Positions 1-9,187 of a DNA stretch of 64,000 nt are shown piece after piece (the first letter of the stretch is position 1; every line of letters starts with the position of its first letter). The notes beneath the pieces were generated by a model, which was not told where the DNA came from, did not search any database, and was given only the letters and a program-made list of their open reading frames with translations. Both the position numbers and the translations under genes were made by a program. The stretch is from positions 62,001-126,000 of the forward strand of contig DATENM010000064.1 of assembly GCA_035275065.1 (NCBI GenBank), read 5' to 3'. Source of the DNA: Blastocatellia bacterium (GTDB lineage: Bacteria; Acidobacteriota; Blastocatellia; UBA7656).

Positions 1-1188
1 CACTACGGCGGCCAGCCCGGCGATTAAAGCGACCGGCACACGCTTGCGGTTATCGCGCGGCGCGGTTGGCTTTGCGGCAGCCGGGCGGGCCGCGCGGGCC
101 GCCTTTGAAGCGTTGCGCCGCACAATCGTTTCTTCGTCTTCTTCCGCCAGGGGCAACGTCGCGCTATTGCCCGCGTTCGCAAGCTCGACTTCCGAAAGCG
201 GCGCGTTGAGGCGACCGGAGGCGCTGGTTTGTGTAGCCTGAAGGGCCGGCGCGCTGACCGAGGCGACGGCTTCCGCGAATTCGCGGGCGAACTCGGCAGC
301 GCTCTGTTGCCGCCGCGCCGGGTCTTTCTCAAGCGCGCGCATCACGACCGCCGCGACCGCGGGCTGAATGTCCGGGCGCTGCGACAGGAGCGGCGGCGGC
401 GGCTCGACCACATGGGCGATCAGCAAGCGCGTCGCCGTCGCGCCCGAAAACGGCGGCGTGCCGGCAAGCATTTCGTACACGACGATGCCGAACGAATAGA
501 TGTCGCTGCGCGCGTCAACCGTCTGCTCTTCGGCCTGTTCGGGCGACATATAACGCGGCGTGCCGATGATCAGGTTAGCGCCCGTAAGCGCCGCGCGGCG
601 GCTGACATCTTCTTGAATCTTGGCGATGCCAAAGTCAACCACCTCGACCCAGTCCCTGCCGTCGTATTCGCTGATGATAATATTTTCAGGCTTGATGTCG
701 CGATGAATGACGCCGACCGAATGGGCCGATTCGAGCGCCCCGCAGGCCTGGCTGACGATGCCGGCGACACGTTCGACCGACATCGCGCCGTGACGCTTCA
801 ACAGCTCGCGCACGGTCGCGCCTTCGACCAGTTCCATGACCAGAAAGGGCGTGCGGCCGGCGACGCCGTAATCCATGATGTTGATGGCATTCGGGTGACG
901 CACCAGGCTGGCGGCGCGCGCCTCGCCCTCGAAGCGTTCGGCGATTTTCGGGTCGGCGGCAAACTCCGGGCGCAGGATTTTGATGGCGACGGCTTTGCCG
1001 ATACGGATGTGGCGGGCGCGATAGACGTCGCACATGCCGCCGGTTCCGAGCTTCGCTTCAATCTCGTACTTATCGGTGAAGATTGCGCCAACGAGCGGGT
1101 CGGCAGGCTCATCCTTTTTCGGGCCGCAACGCGGGCACTGGTCGCTTGAGGCCGGGATCGGCGAGCCGCAATCGTAACAGAGTCTCAT
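1..1188 (-). CDS. Serine/threonine protein kinase with N-terminal zinc ribbon (C-terminus outside window)
   Basis: Hanks-type eukaryotic-like kinase that phosphorylates Ser/Thr on cytoplasmic partners. The frame is open for 396 codons from the ATG at 1188 and runs off the window, so the C-terminus is missing. Visible parts: a CxxC...CxxC zinc ribbon (C4, C7, C18, C21), the glycine loop LGTGGMCDVY near residue 47, the catalytic lysine in VAIKIL (K70), the HRDIKPEN loop (D164), DFG (185-187), and the SPEQ and DIYSFG motifs. A low-complexity Ala/Pro/Arg linker follows the kinase domain, and a hydrophobic stretch (VPVALIAGLAAVV) at the edge looks like the start of a membrane helix. An extracytoplasmic sensor domain would be expected beyond the edge, but this cannot be seen. 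The substrate is unknown. Confidence 0.93.
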   Translation of the reverse strand, partial: MRLCYDCGSPIPASSDQCPRCGPKKDEPADPLVGAIFTDKYEIEAKLGTGGMCDVYRARHIRIGKAVAIKILRPEFAADPKIAERFEGEARAASLVRHPNAINIMDYGVAGRTPFLVMELVEGATVRELLKRHGAMSVERVAGIVSQACGALESAHSVGVIHRDIKPENIIISEYDGRDWVEVVDFGIAKIQEDVSRRAALTGANLIIGTPRYMSPEQAEEQTVDARSDIYSFGIVVYEMLAGTPPFSGATATRLLIAHVVEPPPPLLSQRPDIQPAVAAVVMRALEKDPARRQQSAAEFAREFAEAVASVSAPALQATQTSASGRLNAPLSEVELANAGNSATLPLAEEDEETIVRRNASKAARAARPAAAKPTAPRDNRKRVPVALIAGLAAVV

Positions 1189-1318
1189 GATTCGTTACTC
1201 GTTAGATAATTTTTGGCAGCCCACAATACGCCCGGAAAGATCGCACACACCGTCCTTACTCAAATCATAACAGCAGCGGCGACCGTCAGACCACCACGCA
1301 CGTCACTTCAACCTGCGG

Positions 1319-2281
1319 CTACTGTCCCAGCCGCTGGCCGGTCAGCTCGTCCAGGTAATACTTCATAAACGCATCACGCCTGGGCTCCAGGCAGACCGTG
1401 ACCGGCTTGCCGCGCTCGCGGTCTATGCGCGTGTAGCCCTCATCGTCAACGACCAGCGGCAGGCTCTCTTGCTTGCCGAAGAAGGCGGCGGGACTCGCAG
1501 TCTCGGCGACGGCAAGCTGATCGTGCAGCGTCATGCGCTGCTGCGGGCCGCTGAGCCAGAGGCGGTACAAACATTCGAGCGCGTAGGTGAGCGGCGAATG
1601 ATAGTCCGCGATGCGCTGGCGCTCGGCGTCGCTCAACTGGACATGTGTCGTCGAATCGAGTGGCACGATAGTCAGCGGCAGTCCCGCGCCGTAGACCAGT
1701 TGCGCGTCGGCGGTCGCTTGATAGACGTTCCATTCGCGGATGGGCTTGCCGGGACTGTACGAGGTGCCATAGACGCAGCCGCTCATCAGGACGACGCGCT
1801 TGACGTAACGGCCCAGGTTCGGCTCTTTGCGCAGGGCGTCGGCGATGTTCTGCAAAGGGCCGACGGCCAGCAGCGTCACTTCGCCGGGGTAACGTTTGAC
1901 GGTTTCGACGATGAAGTCGGCGGCAGATTTCTTCTCCGGTCGTTTCGCCATGAAATCTTCGGCCCACGAGTATTGCGGGAAGACCTTATCGTTCGTCTGT
2001 CGCCCGACGAAGACCGGGATGTCATCGCGGCGCGTGACGCGCAGCAGCTTGCAGGCAATCTTTGCCCGCGCCGGGGTGTTGCCGTGCGTGACCGTGATGC
2101 CGAGCGGCGCAAAGCCCGCGTACGAGATGACAAAGCCCATCGCCCAGGCGTCGTCAATGTCATCGCCGATATCCGTGTCGAGGATGATCTTCGCTTTAGT
2201 AGTCTGCGCCGGGCCGCTGACCGGGCATAAGACGAGACAAAGGCAGGCCAGGGCATAGAGCCATCGCTTTCGACCGATCAT
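1319..2281 (-). CDS. Secreted inosine/uridine-preferring-type nucleoside hydrolase
   Basis: 320 aa. Predicted to hydrolyse N-glycosidic bonds of nucleosides, releasing ribose and base. A signal peptide (about residues 1-25, ending SGPAQ) implies export. The calcium-binding signature DTDIGDDIDDAWAMG lies near residue 35, followed by the THGNT segment of the family. A strong ribosome site (GGAGGAGG, 8 bases upstream) supports the ATG at 2281. It is the last gene of the minus-strand glycosidase run, 42 bp after the GH9 gene, so it is probably co-transcribed. Members of this fold also include enzymes on other ribosides, so the substrate is inferred only from the family. Extracellular location and neighbours suggest scavenging of sugars. 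Confidence 0.88.
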   Translation of the reverse strand: MIGRKRWLYALACLCLVLCPVSGPAQTTKAKIILDTDIGDDIDDAWAMGFVISYAGFAPLGITVTHGNTPARAKIACKLLRVTRRDDIPVFVGRQTNDKVFPQYSWAEDFMAKRPEKKSAADFIVETVKRYPGEVTLLAVGPLQNIADALRKEPNLGRYVKRVVLMSGCVYGTSYSPGKPIREWNVYQATADAQLVYGAGLPLTIVPLDSTTHVQLSDAERQRIADYHSPLTYALECLYRLWLSGPQQRMTLHDQLAVAETASPAAFFGKQESLPLVVDDEGYTRIDRERGKPVTVCLEPRRDAFMKYYLDELTGQRLGQ

Positions 2282-2323
2282 TTCTGTTTCCTCCTCCTTC
2301 GCACTCTAGCGGCAGGCTGAACG

Positions 2324-4168
2324 TCACATCGCTGCCCACAATGCCCATAGCAAGATCGCCGAGGCGGTGCCGTCCATCGTCGGCTCGTTGGTTGAATAAT
2401 CCTTTATGTCGTCATGATAGACCGCCCGCTCGTCTTGAAATGCCGCAAAGGGATCAGGCTCGGTGATGCTGACGCCGCGCAGGCTCTGGAAGATTCGGCG
2501 ATAGACCGGCCCGTCTACCAGTCCGCCGCGCACCGGGCGTTTGAGCAGCGAAGTCGTTATCAGGTGAACATCTTTCGGGTAGACGCCGCCGGCAGGGATT
2601 TCGGTAAACATCGAAACGCCCCACGGGTTGCGGCCCAGCAACCAATCGCGCTGCTTGCTCGCAAAGACGCGGCTGCTTGCGTCGCCGGTCATCCGCTCAT
2701 AGAGCAGACACTGAGTGGCGAGCGCGACCGCGAGATTATTCGAGCACCAGATGAACGGCACGCCGACTTGATAAGGATTCTCCTCGGCGGCGCTCAGGCA
2801 GCGCGCGATGCCTTCACGGTAATAGCCGGCCAGCCGCTTGCGCAGCGGCCCATCTGCCAGCGCGTAGAGCCGGAAGTGACCGATGTTCATGAACGGATAA
2901 TACTGATAGTGCCGTGTCTGCTCCTGTCCCATCCAGGATTCGGCAGCCGCGAGATCGGCATAACGCTTTGCATCGCTCAGGTATTGCCGGTCGCCTGTGG
3001 CGCGATACATTTCCGCGCCGCCCCATTCCATGTCGTCGGCCCAGGTGGTCTCCTCGTAGCGGTAAGGCGCCAGATACGAGTTGCCCTGCTGCACGCCTTC
3101 GCGAGCTTTGCCGAGCGCATAGACTTCGATGCCGGCGCGCAGCAGACGGCTGGCATAAGGGCTCAGGCGCGCGTCGTTGCGCCAGACCTGATACCCCAAC
3201 GCCATCGCTGCCGCGTAGCGACCCGCGAGGTTGGCGATGCCTGTTGATTCGCTCTGGTACTTCGCCAGCCCTTGCGGCTTGCCGTCCGCGAAGTAGACGA
3301 CGCGATAGCCGCCCGGCCCCCAGCCATAGTTGGCCGTTTCGGCTTGCGGCAATCGCCAGCCGATGTGGTCGCGGTCGTCGGCGACCTGGTGGTAAAGCTG
3401 ATCGCTCGCCGGGTGCAGCTTGAGCATCCAGTCGAGTCCCCAGCGCGCCTCGTCCAAAATGTCGGGGATGCCATTTGCGCCCGCCTGCCCGCGCTCATTG
3501 AAACGGTCGTCGAAGCGCGGCGCGCGGCTCTTACTTTTGCCGGGCCGTGACTCTTGCCGTAGGCGATAAGCCAGCAGCATCTGCGCCGTGGCGTTGCTTG
3601 CCGTAAGCAAGTACTTGAGCATGTCGCCGGCGTCATGCCAGCCGCCTGTAGCGTTGAGATAGGTGCCGGCGGGCAATGGGCCGAACGCCGCGCGGCCATC
3701 AAAGGGGTGACAGACGGTATCGAGCCAGGGGTTATAGCCGCAGCGCTGCTGGCGCATGAACTCTAGCAACTGGCCGGGCAGTTCGGCGTAGAGGTCGGCG
3801 GCGATGCTGAAGGCCGGCGATTGCGCCGCGCCGACTTGCAAGAAGTAACGGCCCGGCTTGCGCAACGCCGAAAAATCCAGCTCGACAAAATGATTGAATG
3901 CTCCCCAGCGGCCCGTTAGCGGTCGGCTCGTTCCCTTGAACGCCACCTGATGCGTCGCGGCATCTACGGCAGTGAATGGCCCTGCGAGCGGCGCGGCGGC
4001 CATCGCCACCGCGATCTTTGCGTCCGTCACGCCGTAGCCCATCTGGTTGATGCGAATGAAGGCTGACGCATCAAGGCCGGCGGCGAACGAATAAGGCACG
4101 AAGATACGAAGAATCACAAAGCAGCTTATGATTCTTCGTATCTTCGTGCCTTTGCGACTAAGGCTCAT
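2324..4168 (-). CDS. Glycoside hydrolase family 9 (endoglucanase-type) with N-terminal Ig-like domain
   Basis: 614 aa. GH9 enzymes cleave beta-1,4-glucans or xyloglucan by an inverting mechanism. Residues about 35-125 form the Ig-like CelD_N-type domain (FIRINQMGYG onwards). The (alpha/alpha)6 barrel follows, with the catalytic base motif GGWHDAGD (175-182), the LLGRNPWG segment late in the barrel, and the general acid in YSTNEP (E595) near the C-terminus. The start is odd: the first ~25 codons, including the whole hydrophobic export segment, lie in a perfect inverted repeat (4093-4152), and no ribosome site precedes the ATG at 4168. No other in-frame start gives a signal peptide. It sits 38 bp after the epimerase gene in the same run. 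Endoglucanase versus xyloglucanase activity cannot be told apart. Confidence 0.9.
   Translation of the reverse strand: MSLSRKGTKIRRIISCFVILRIFVPYSFAAGLDASAFIRINQMGYGVTDAKIAVAMAAAPLAGPFTAVDAATHQVAFKGTSRPLTGRWGAFNHFVELDFSALRKPGRYFLQVGAAQSPAFSIAADLYAELPGQLLEFMRQQRCGYNPWLDTVCHPFDGRAAFGPLPAGTYLNATGGWHDAGDMLKYLLTASNATAQMLLAYRLRQESRPGKSKSRAPRFDDRFNERGQAGANGIPDILDEARWGLDWMLKLHPASDQLYHQVADDRDHIGWRLPQAETANYGWGPGGYRVVYFADGKPQGLAKYQSESTGIANLAGRYAAAMALGYQVWRNDARLSPYASRLLRAGIEVYALGKAREGVQQGNSYLAPYRYEETTWADDMEWGGAEMYRATGDRQYLSDAKRYADLAAAESWMGQEQTRHYQYYPFMNIGHFRLYALADGPLRKRLAGYYREGIARCLSAAEENPYQVGVPFIWCSNNLAVALATQCLLYERMTGDASSRVFASKQRDWLLGRNPWGVSMFTEIPAGGVYPKDVHLITTSLLKRPVRGGLVDGPVYRRIFQSLRGVSITEPDPFAAFQDERAVYHDDIKDYSTNEPTMDGTASAILLWALWAAM
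4093..4152. repeat. Perfect inverted repeat, 24-bp arms, inside the GH9 signal-peptide region
   Basis: The arms at 4093-4116 and 4129-4152 are exact reverse complements separated by 12 bases. The left arm begins AAGGCACGAAGATACGAAGA. Low-complexity GAAGA/CGAAG content of this kind is typical of dispersed intergenic repeats in these genomes. Here it lies within the reading frame of the GH9 gene. Confidence 0.9.
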
Positions 4169-4206
4169 TGCATGTTCAAGCCGGGCTAAGCGCGGAGATG
4201 AGATGG

Positions 4207-5355
4207 CTACTTCGCCGAGAACTTATACACGGTCGTCGTCGCGTAGCGCTGGCCGGGCTTGAGCACGGTCGTCGGGAAGCTCGGCTTGTTCGGTGAGTCG
4301 GGGAAGTGCTGCGTCTCCAGGCAGAAGCCATAACGACGGACGTAGACCTTGCCGCCTTTGCCGGTGATCGTGCCATCCAGGAAATTGCCGGCATAAAACT
4401 GAATGCCCGGCTCGGTGGTCGAGACTTCCAGCACGCGCCCGCTCGTCGGCTCATGCACACGCGCCGCAAGCTGTAGCCCGCGGCCCGCCCGGTTCAGCAC
4501 CCAGTTGTGATCGTAACCGCCGGCGAACTTCAACTGCTCGTCGTCGGCATCGATGCGCGCGCCGATGGTCATCGGACGGGTGAAGTCCATCGGCGTGCCT
4601 TTGACGGCGCGCAGCTCGCCGGTCGGAATCAAGCCCTGATCCACGGGCGTAAAACGGTCGGCGTTGAGATAGACTTCGTGCCCGAGATTGTTGGCCGCGC
4701 TGCCCGCCGCGAGGTTGAAGTAAGAGTGCTGTGTCAGGTTGACGACAGTGTCTTTGTCGGTCGTGGCGCTGTAATCGATCCGCCACTCGTTGCGGTTATT
4801 CAGCGTGTAGACGACGCGCACAGACAGCGTGCCGGGGAAGCCTTCTTCGCCGTCCTTGCTCGTGTAGGTCAATTCGAGCGCCGAGCCGCCTTTGACCGTC
4901 AAGGGCCGCGCCGCCCAGACCACCTTATCAAATCCCTTGATGCCGCCGTGCAGGGTGTTCTCGCCGTTGTTCTTCGGCAGTTGATAGGTTTTGCCGTTAA
5001 GCGTGAAGCGGGCGTTGCCAATGCGGTTGCCATAGCGCCCGATCAGCGCGCCGAAGTATGGCGACTGGTCGAGATAGCCTTGCAGGTTATCGTAACCGAG
5101 CACGATGTCGCCGAGCTGGCCGTTGCGGTCGGGGGTCTTCAACGAGATGACGATGCCGCCATAAGTCATGACTTTCATTTCAATGCCGTTGGCGTTGGTC
5201 AGCGTGTAGAGGTCAACCGCCGTGCCGTCGGGCAGTTTGCCGAATGCTTGTTTTTCCGTCTTCATCTTCTGCTTGTTCTCCTTGGCGTGAGCGCCCGCCG
5301 CCAGCGCGGCGACGGCCAGGGTCACGGCCATGCATAAGCTCAAGGTCCGCGTCAT
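4207..5355 (-). CDS. galM: Aldose 1-epimerase (mutarotase), secreted
   Basis: 382 aa from the ATG at 5355, which has the ribosome site AGGAGAG upstream; the frame stays open further up without support. It interconverts alpha and beta anomers of free hexoses or pentoses. Visible features: a signal peptide (MTRTLSLCMAV...AHA), the substrate loop NNGENTLHGGIKGFDK, the catalytic histidine in NLTQHSYFNL, and the catalytic glutamate segment TTEPGIQFYAGNF. Export fits a role on sugars released outside or in the periplasm by the neighbouring GH43, GH51 and GH9 enzymes. It lies between the GH43 and GH9 genes with gaps of 53 and 38 bp. Confidence 0.93.
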   Translation of the reverse strand: MTRTLSLCMAVTLAVAALAAGAHAKENKQKMKTEKQAFGKLPDGTAVDLYTLTNANGIEMKVMTYGGIVISLKTPDRNGQLGDIVLGYDNLQGYLDQSPYFGALIGRYGNRIGNARFTLNGKTYQLPKNNGENTLHGGIKGFDKVVWAARPLTVKGGSALELTYTSKDGEEGFPGTLSVRVVYTLNNRNEWRIDYSATTDKDTVVNLTQHSYFNLAAGSAANNLGHEVYLNADRFTPVDQGLIPTGELRAVKGTPMDFTRPMTIGARIDADDEQLKFAGGYDHNWVLNRAGRGLQLAARVHEPTSGRVLEVSTTEPGIQFYAGNFLDGTITGKGGKVYVRRYGFCLETQHFPDSPNKPSFPTTVLKPGQRYATTTVYKFSAK

Positions 5356-5408
5356 GATGGTTCTCTCTCCTTTGGCTTCGTTAAATAAAAGTCCGTTTGT
5401 AAGATACC

Positions 5409-7022
5409 TCAACGGCTGCCGCTCACCGTGCGCCGCGGCACGATACGGAACCAGTCGAATTTAGCAGCCGCGCCGCGTGCGCCGCCAGCCGTCAGCGCCA
5501 CCCGCACGGCCCTGTCCCACGGCGGCAAGTATTCGCCATTCAACTGTTCGCCGACTTCAGTCCAGTTATTCAGGTCGCGGCCCACGGCGAAGTGGAAATG
5601 GTCGCCGCCTCTGGCTGTCATCCGCAAATAAACGAGCAGCCCGCGCGGCACGTCCCTGGTCGCAAGCGTCTGCTGCTTTCCCTTCTCGCGCCGCCACACG
5701 ATCACTTTGCCGCCGCCTAAGGCGATGCCCAGCGCGTTCTCCTCATCGCCGTAAGCCGCAAGCCCCGCCATCGCTCCCGGCTCCAACTCGCTCATATCAA
5801 TGGCCGTCGTCGCTTCATAATCGCCGCTGGTCGTCGCCCGCGCCACGACCGCGCCGAGCATGTCTTCGGCGTGCGGCGCAGTCGGCGCGAGAACCAGCCG
5901 CCCGGCTTGCAGGCGCTTCAGCGGCTCGTTGTTCTGCGGCCACTGCCAGCCGGGTTGCAGGCGCGGCGCGGCGAATTCATCAACGACCGTGTATTCGGCA
6001 TTGCGCTCAGGGCTGCCGAAAGGCGAAGCGGCGCGGGCGCTCGGCCCCCGGCCATCGTTGATCGTCGGCCAGCCGTCGCTCCCCCACCGCACCTCGTCGA
6101 GCAGCGCCTGGCGTCCGGCGTAAACAAAATCTTTCGGGTGATAGGCGTGATACATCAGGAAGTCGCGGCCTCGCGTGTCGCTCACGATGCTGCCGTGGCC
6201 GGGACATTTCCAATGGTCGTTGCCTTTGAGAATCGGATTCGCCGGGTTCTTCTCCCAGGGGCCGAGAAGCCTGTGTGACCGCGCCACGCCGAGCGCGTAA
6301 TTGCAGCCGCGGCCGCAACAGGCGTTGCCGGAATAGAAGAGATAAAAATAGCCGCCACGTCGCAGGATGAACGGCCCTTCAACCAGATTGCTCTCCCACG
6401 CCGTGGTGTTGCGAATCAACTCTTTGCGCTCGCCGACGAGCCGCGTGCCATCGCTTGAAAGCCGCTGCGCCCAGATGGGCGTCGGCTGGTTGCGGCTGTT
6501 GCCGTCTTCTTTCCAGACCAGGAAGCGCGCGCCGTTCTCGTCGGTGATGGCCATCGCGTCAATCGAGCCGGCATCCTGGCAGATGAGCGGGCCGTGATCG
6601 GTGTAAGGCCCGCGCGGATTCATCGCGGTCATCACCGCGACACAGAGCGAGCCGCCCTTTTTGTGGCCGGTGTAGTAAATGTAATATCGGCCACGGTAGA
6701 ACGATATCTCCGGCGCCCAGTAATTGCCGTCCGACCAGTCGGGACGCTTCTGCATGGCCGCGCCGACCGTCTGCCAGTTGACCAGATCGCGTGAATGCAG
6801 GATGGGAAACAGCGGCGCCCAGTGCGAAGTCGTCGCCGTCGCCCAGTAATCATTGCCGACGCGAATGATCGAAGGGTCGGGATAATCGCCGGCCATCACC
6901 GGGTTGGTGTAGGTGGCGCGCGGCTGCGCCATAGCGGTCGCGGCGCAAAACGTCGCCGTGATGGCGATCAGCAGGCTCATCGCACGGCTGCCGGTTCTGA
7001 AGGAGAATCGCAGGTTTTTCAT
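5409..7022 (-). CDS. Glycoside hydrolase family 43 (beta-xylosidase / alpha-L-arabinofuranosidase type)
   Basis: 537 aa from the ATG at 7022. The five-bladed GH43 propeller covers about residues 35-330. The catalytic base lies in GDYPDPS, the pKa-modulating aspartate in GSIDAM, and the general acid in SNLVEGPFIL. The C-terminal ~200 residues resemble the beta-sandwich often appended to GH43 xylosidases (DUF1349/ConA-like). A signal peptide ending CAATAMA indicates export. Expected role: release of xylose or arabinose from arabinoxylan oligosaccharides. An ORF extension to 7028 uses TTG and adds only two residues. A double palindrome (7042-7099) separates it from the upstream GH51 gene. Confidence 0.9.
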   Translation of the reverse strand: MKNLRFSFRTGSRAMSLLIAITATFCAATAMAQPRATYTNPVMAGDYPDPSIIRVGNDYWATATTSHWAPLFPILHSRDLVNWQTVGAAMQKRPDWSDGNYWAPEISFYRGRYYIYYTGHKKGGSLCVAVMTAMNPRGPYTDHGPLICQDAGSIDAMAITDENGARFLVWKEDGNSRNQPTPIWAQRLSSDGTRLVGERKELIRNTTAWESNLVEGPFILRRGGYFYLFYSGNACCGRGCNYALGVARSHRLLGPWEKNPANPILKGNDHWKCPGHGSIVSDTRGRDFLMYHAYHPKDFVYAGRQALLDEVRWGSDGWPTINDGRGPSARAASPFGSPERNAEYTVVDEFAAPRLQPGWQWPQNNEPLKRLQAGRLVLAPTAPHAEDMLGAVVARATTSGDYEATTAIDMSELEPGAMAGLAAYGDEENALGIALGGGKVIVWRREKGKQQTLATRDVPRGLLVYLRMTARGGDHFHFAVGRDLNNWTEVGEQLNGEYLPPWDRAVRVALTAGGARGAAAKFDWFRIVPRRTVSGSR

Positions 7023-7041
7023 TTCCAAATCGCTCGTCCCC

Positions 7042-7099
7042 TGTGGCGCAATCTGTTAGATTGCGCGAGCCAAAGCGCAATCTAACAGATTGCGCCACA
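7042..7099. repeat. REP-like double palindrome, family A copy 1
   Basis: Two 25-bp arms (7042-7066 and 7075-7099), exact reverse complements, around an 8-base loop. Each arm is itself a palindrome with core GCGCAATCT-GTT-AGATTGCGC. It fills the gap between the GH51 stop and the GH43 start almost completely. Confidence 0.9.
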
Positions 7100-9157
7100 T
7101 CATTCGTCTTTAAGCGTGAGGGTGATGACCGTGACCGAATGCTCGGGCAACAGCACGTCGAAGCCCGGCGCGGCTTGCGCCATCGAACGCTTGACGGTTA
7201 CGGCATCGGGCGTCGAAAGGCCGTTCGCGTCGCTGAGCGAGTTTGCCGCAAGCGTCCAGACTTCGGCGCTGCCGTTTGTCTGCGCGCCGGCCAAGTTGAC
7301 CTTCATGCTGATCGGTTTCGTCTGGTGTGTGTTCACGGCTTTGATGATGATCTGCCGCGCGTCCGCCGTTCGGCTGACAACGGCGTCGAGGTAAGGCACG
7401 CCTTTGCCTTCGCGGCTGCTGTCAAACATCGGGCCGTCAATCGTCGCGCGCAAACGCTCGCCGCCGAGGCGATTGGCGTAGAGCGCGTTAGCGTGATAAA
7501 CCGGCGATACGAAGACCGCGTGGCGGCTCGCCTGGATGATGCCGCCCGGCCAGCCGTTGACCAGGTCGGACACGGCGCTCATCGCTACCAATCCGTTCGT
7601 GCGCTCAAAGACGTTCATCAATCGCGCCCCGTAAAGCGCCGAGAGCATCGAATACTGCTGGCGCTCGACCAGATCGAGCCCCCACTCGTTGATGGCCAGT
7701 CGTATGTCTCGGCCCGGCACAAGCTCGCGGATCAGGTCGGCGACTTGCGCATAGAACCGCTCATAAAAAAGCGGGCGCGCCATCAGATTGAGCGTGTCGC
7801 CGGCCATCTCGTTTCGGCCATAATAATGATGAATCGCCAGGTAATCGATGCCCTGGCCGGCGAGCTTCAAGACCGTGCGATTCCATTTCATGTCGTTGTC
7901 GCCGACGGCGATCAGCTTAATCGTCGGGTCAACGGCGCGCATGGCCGCGGCATAACGATTAAAGTTCTTGCCGTAGGTCTTGGCGTTCGAATGTCCGCGC
8001 ACCCAGCTTCCCCAGATTTCGTTGCCGACTTCCCAGAGCTTGACGCCGTAAGGCTGCGGGTGACCGTTGCGGGCGCGCATCGCGCCATACTTCGAGGTCG
8101 CAGGGCCGTTGCAGTATTCGACCCACGCGGCGGCCTCTTCGACGGTAGCGGCGTTGCCTTCGACGTTGACCGTGATCGAAGGCTCGGCATTGATGTTGCG
8201 GCAGAACTGAATGAATTCGTCGGTGCCGAAGTCGCTCGGCTCCGGCTCGTTCTTCCACGATAGATTGACCCAGGTCTTGCGCTCGTCGCGCGGCCCTATG
8301 CCCCACTGCCAGTGATAATCCTGCGCGACATTGCCGCCGGGCCAGCGCACGAAAGCAGGCCGCAGCGCCTTGACCTTTGCCAGAACGTCTGCGCGCACAC
8401 CGCCAACCGCATCGCCGGGCACGAGCGACACTTGATCGAGCCACAGGCGGCCTTTGCCGTTGATGAGAATCGCCAGCCGCGCCAGGGGATCACTCTTCAT
8501 CGCCTTGAGCGTAAAGTCATAGCGTCGCCAGTCGCCCGCAATGTTAGCAATCTCTGCCGCCGCGTAGCGCTCGCCGCCCAGCACGTCGGATTCGAGCGCC
8601 GCCGTGATGCTGCCATCAAAGGTCTCGGCTTTGATCCACACATAGCCGCTATAGACGATCCCTTCGCGCACAGGGATGCGGCTCTGAAAGAGGCCGTGCG
8701 ACTCGATGACGCCGCGATCCACATCCACGCGCAGCGCATGTTCCGCCGCCTCGCCCGCCCCGGCGACTTTGACCGGATAGGCGTTGGCGCTGTCCCACTG
8801 AAAATTGAGCGCGTAATCGTCGTCGCGGTCGTCGGGGTAACGCTCCCAGTAACGCGACAGGCCGATAGCATTCGCCGGCTCTTCAAAGCTGCGGTTGCGA
8901 ATCAGCTCGGCAGTGACGCCCTCTTTGACGCCCTGGAACATGAACTCCATGAACTGGCCGTAGAGCGCCGGGCTGATCGGCCCTTCGACTTTGGCGGCGT
9001 TGATCGAAAGGGTCGCCGTGAGCGGTGGCTTAGTCTGCGCCGGCACCGCAAGCGGTGCCATCCACATGCAGAGCAACAGGCATTGCACAACGAAGCGGAT
9101 GAAGTGACGCGAAGCGCGCGGTCGCGCCGGTGAGCGGTTGAGTGAAGGTGTTCGCAT
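7100..9157 (-). CDS. Glycoside hydrolase family 51 alpha-L-arabinofuranosidase
   Basis: 685 aa. Retaining exo-enzyme that removes alpha-L-arabinofuranosyl side chains from arabinoxylan or arabinan. Order: signal peptide (to about residue 40, AVPAQ), start of the TIM barrel (ALYGQFMEFMFQGV), an inserted carbohydrate-binding-like beta-sandwich (about 95-245), the barrel with RWPGGN (271-276), acid/base in WEVGNEIWG (E380), nucleophile in LAINEWGLD (E491), then a C-terminal beta-sandwich (AEVWTLAANSLSDAN). The stop at 7100 abuts palindrome copy 1. It lies 30 bp after the GH2 gene, consistent with co-transcription. The ribosome site at the ATG at 9157 is weak. Confidence 0.95.
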   Translation of the reverse strand: MRTPSLNRSPARPRASRHFIRFVVQCLLLCMWMAPLAVPAQTKPPLTATLSINAAKVEGPISPALYGQFMEFMFQGVKEGVTAELIRNRSFEEPANAIGLSRYWERYPDDRDDDYALNFQWDSANAYPVKVAGAGEAAEHALRVDVDRGVIESHGLFQSRIPVREGIVYSGYVWIKAETFDGSITAALESDVLGGERYAAAEIANIAGDWRRYDFTLKAMKSDPLARLAILINGKGRLWLDQVSLVPGDAVGGVRADVLAKVKALRPAFVRWPGGNVAQDYHWQWGIGPRDERKTWVNLSWKNEPEPSDFGTDEFIQFCRNINAEPSITVNVEGNAATVEEAAAWVEYCNGPATSKYGAMRARNGHPQPYGVKLWEVGNEIWGSWVRGHSNAKTYGKNFNRYAAAMRAVDPTIKLIAVGDNDMKWNRTVLKLAGQGIDYLAIHHYYGRNEMAGDTLNLMARPLFYERFYAQVADLIRELVPGRDIRLAINEWGLDLVERQQYSMLSALYGARLMNVFERTNGLVAMSAVSDLVNGWPGGIIQASRHAVFVSPVYHANALYANRLGGERLRATIDGPMFDSSREGKGVPYLDAVVSRTADARQIIIKAVNTHQTKPISMKVNLAGAQTNGSAEVWTLAANSLSDANGLSTPDAVTVKRSMAQAAPGFDVLLPEHSVTVITLTLKDE

Positions 9158-9187
9158 GCTGATTGCTTTGACCGGATGCCGCGCCGG

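Noticed and set aside
229..1149. 306-codon plus-strand frame at the window start
   Set aside because: It lies antisense to the kinase whose HRD and DFG motifs are unambiguous.
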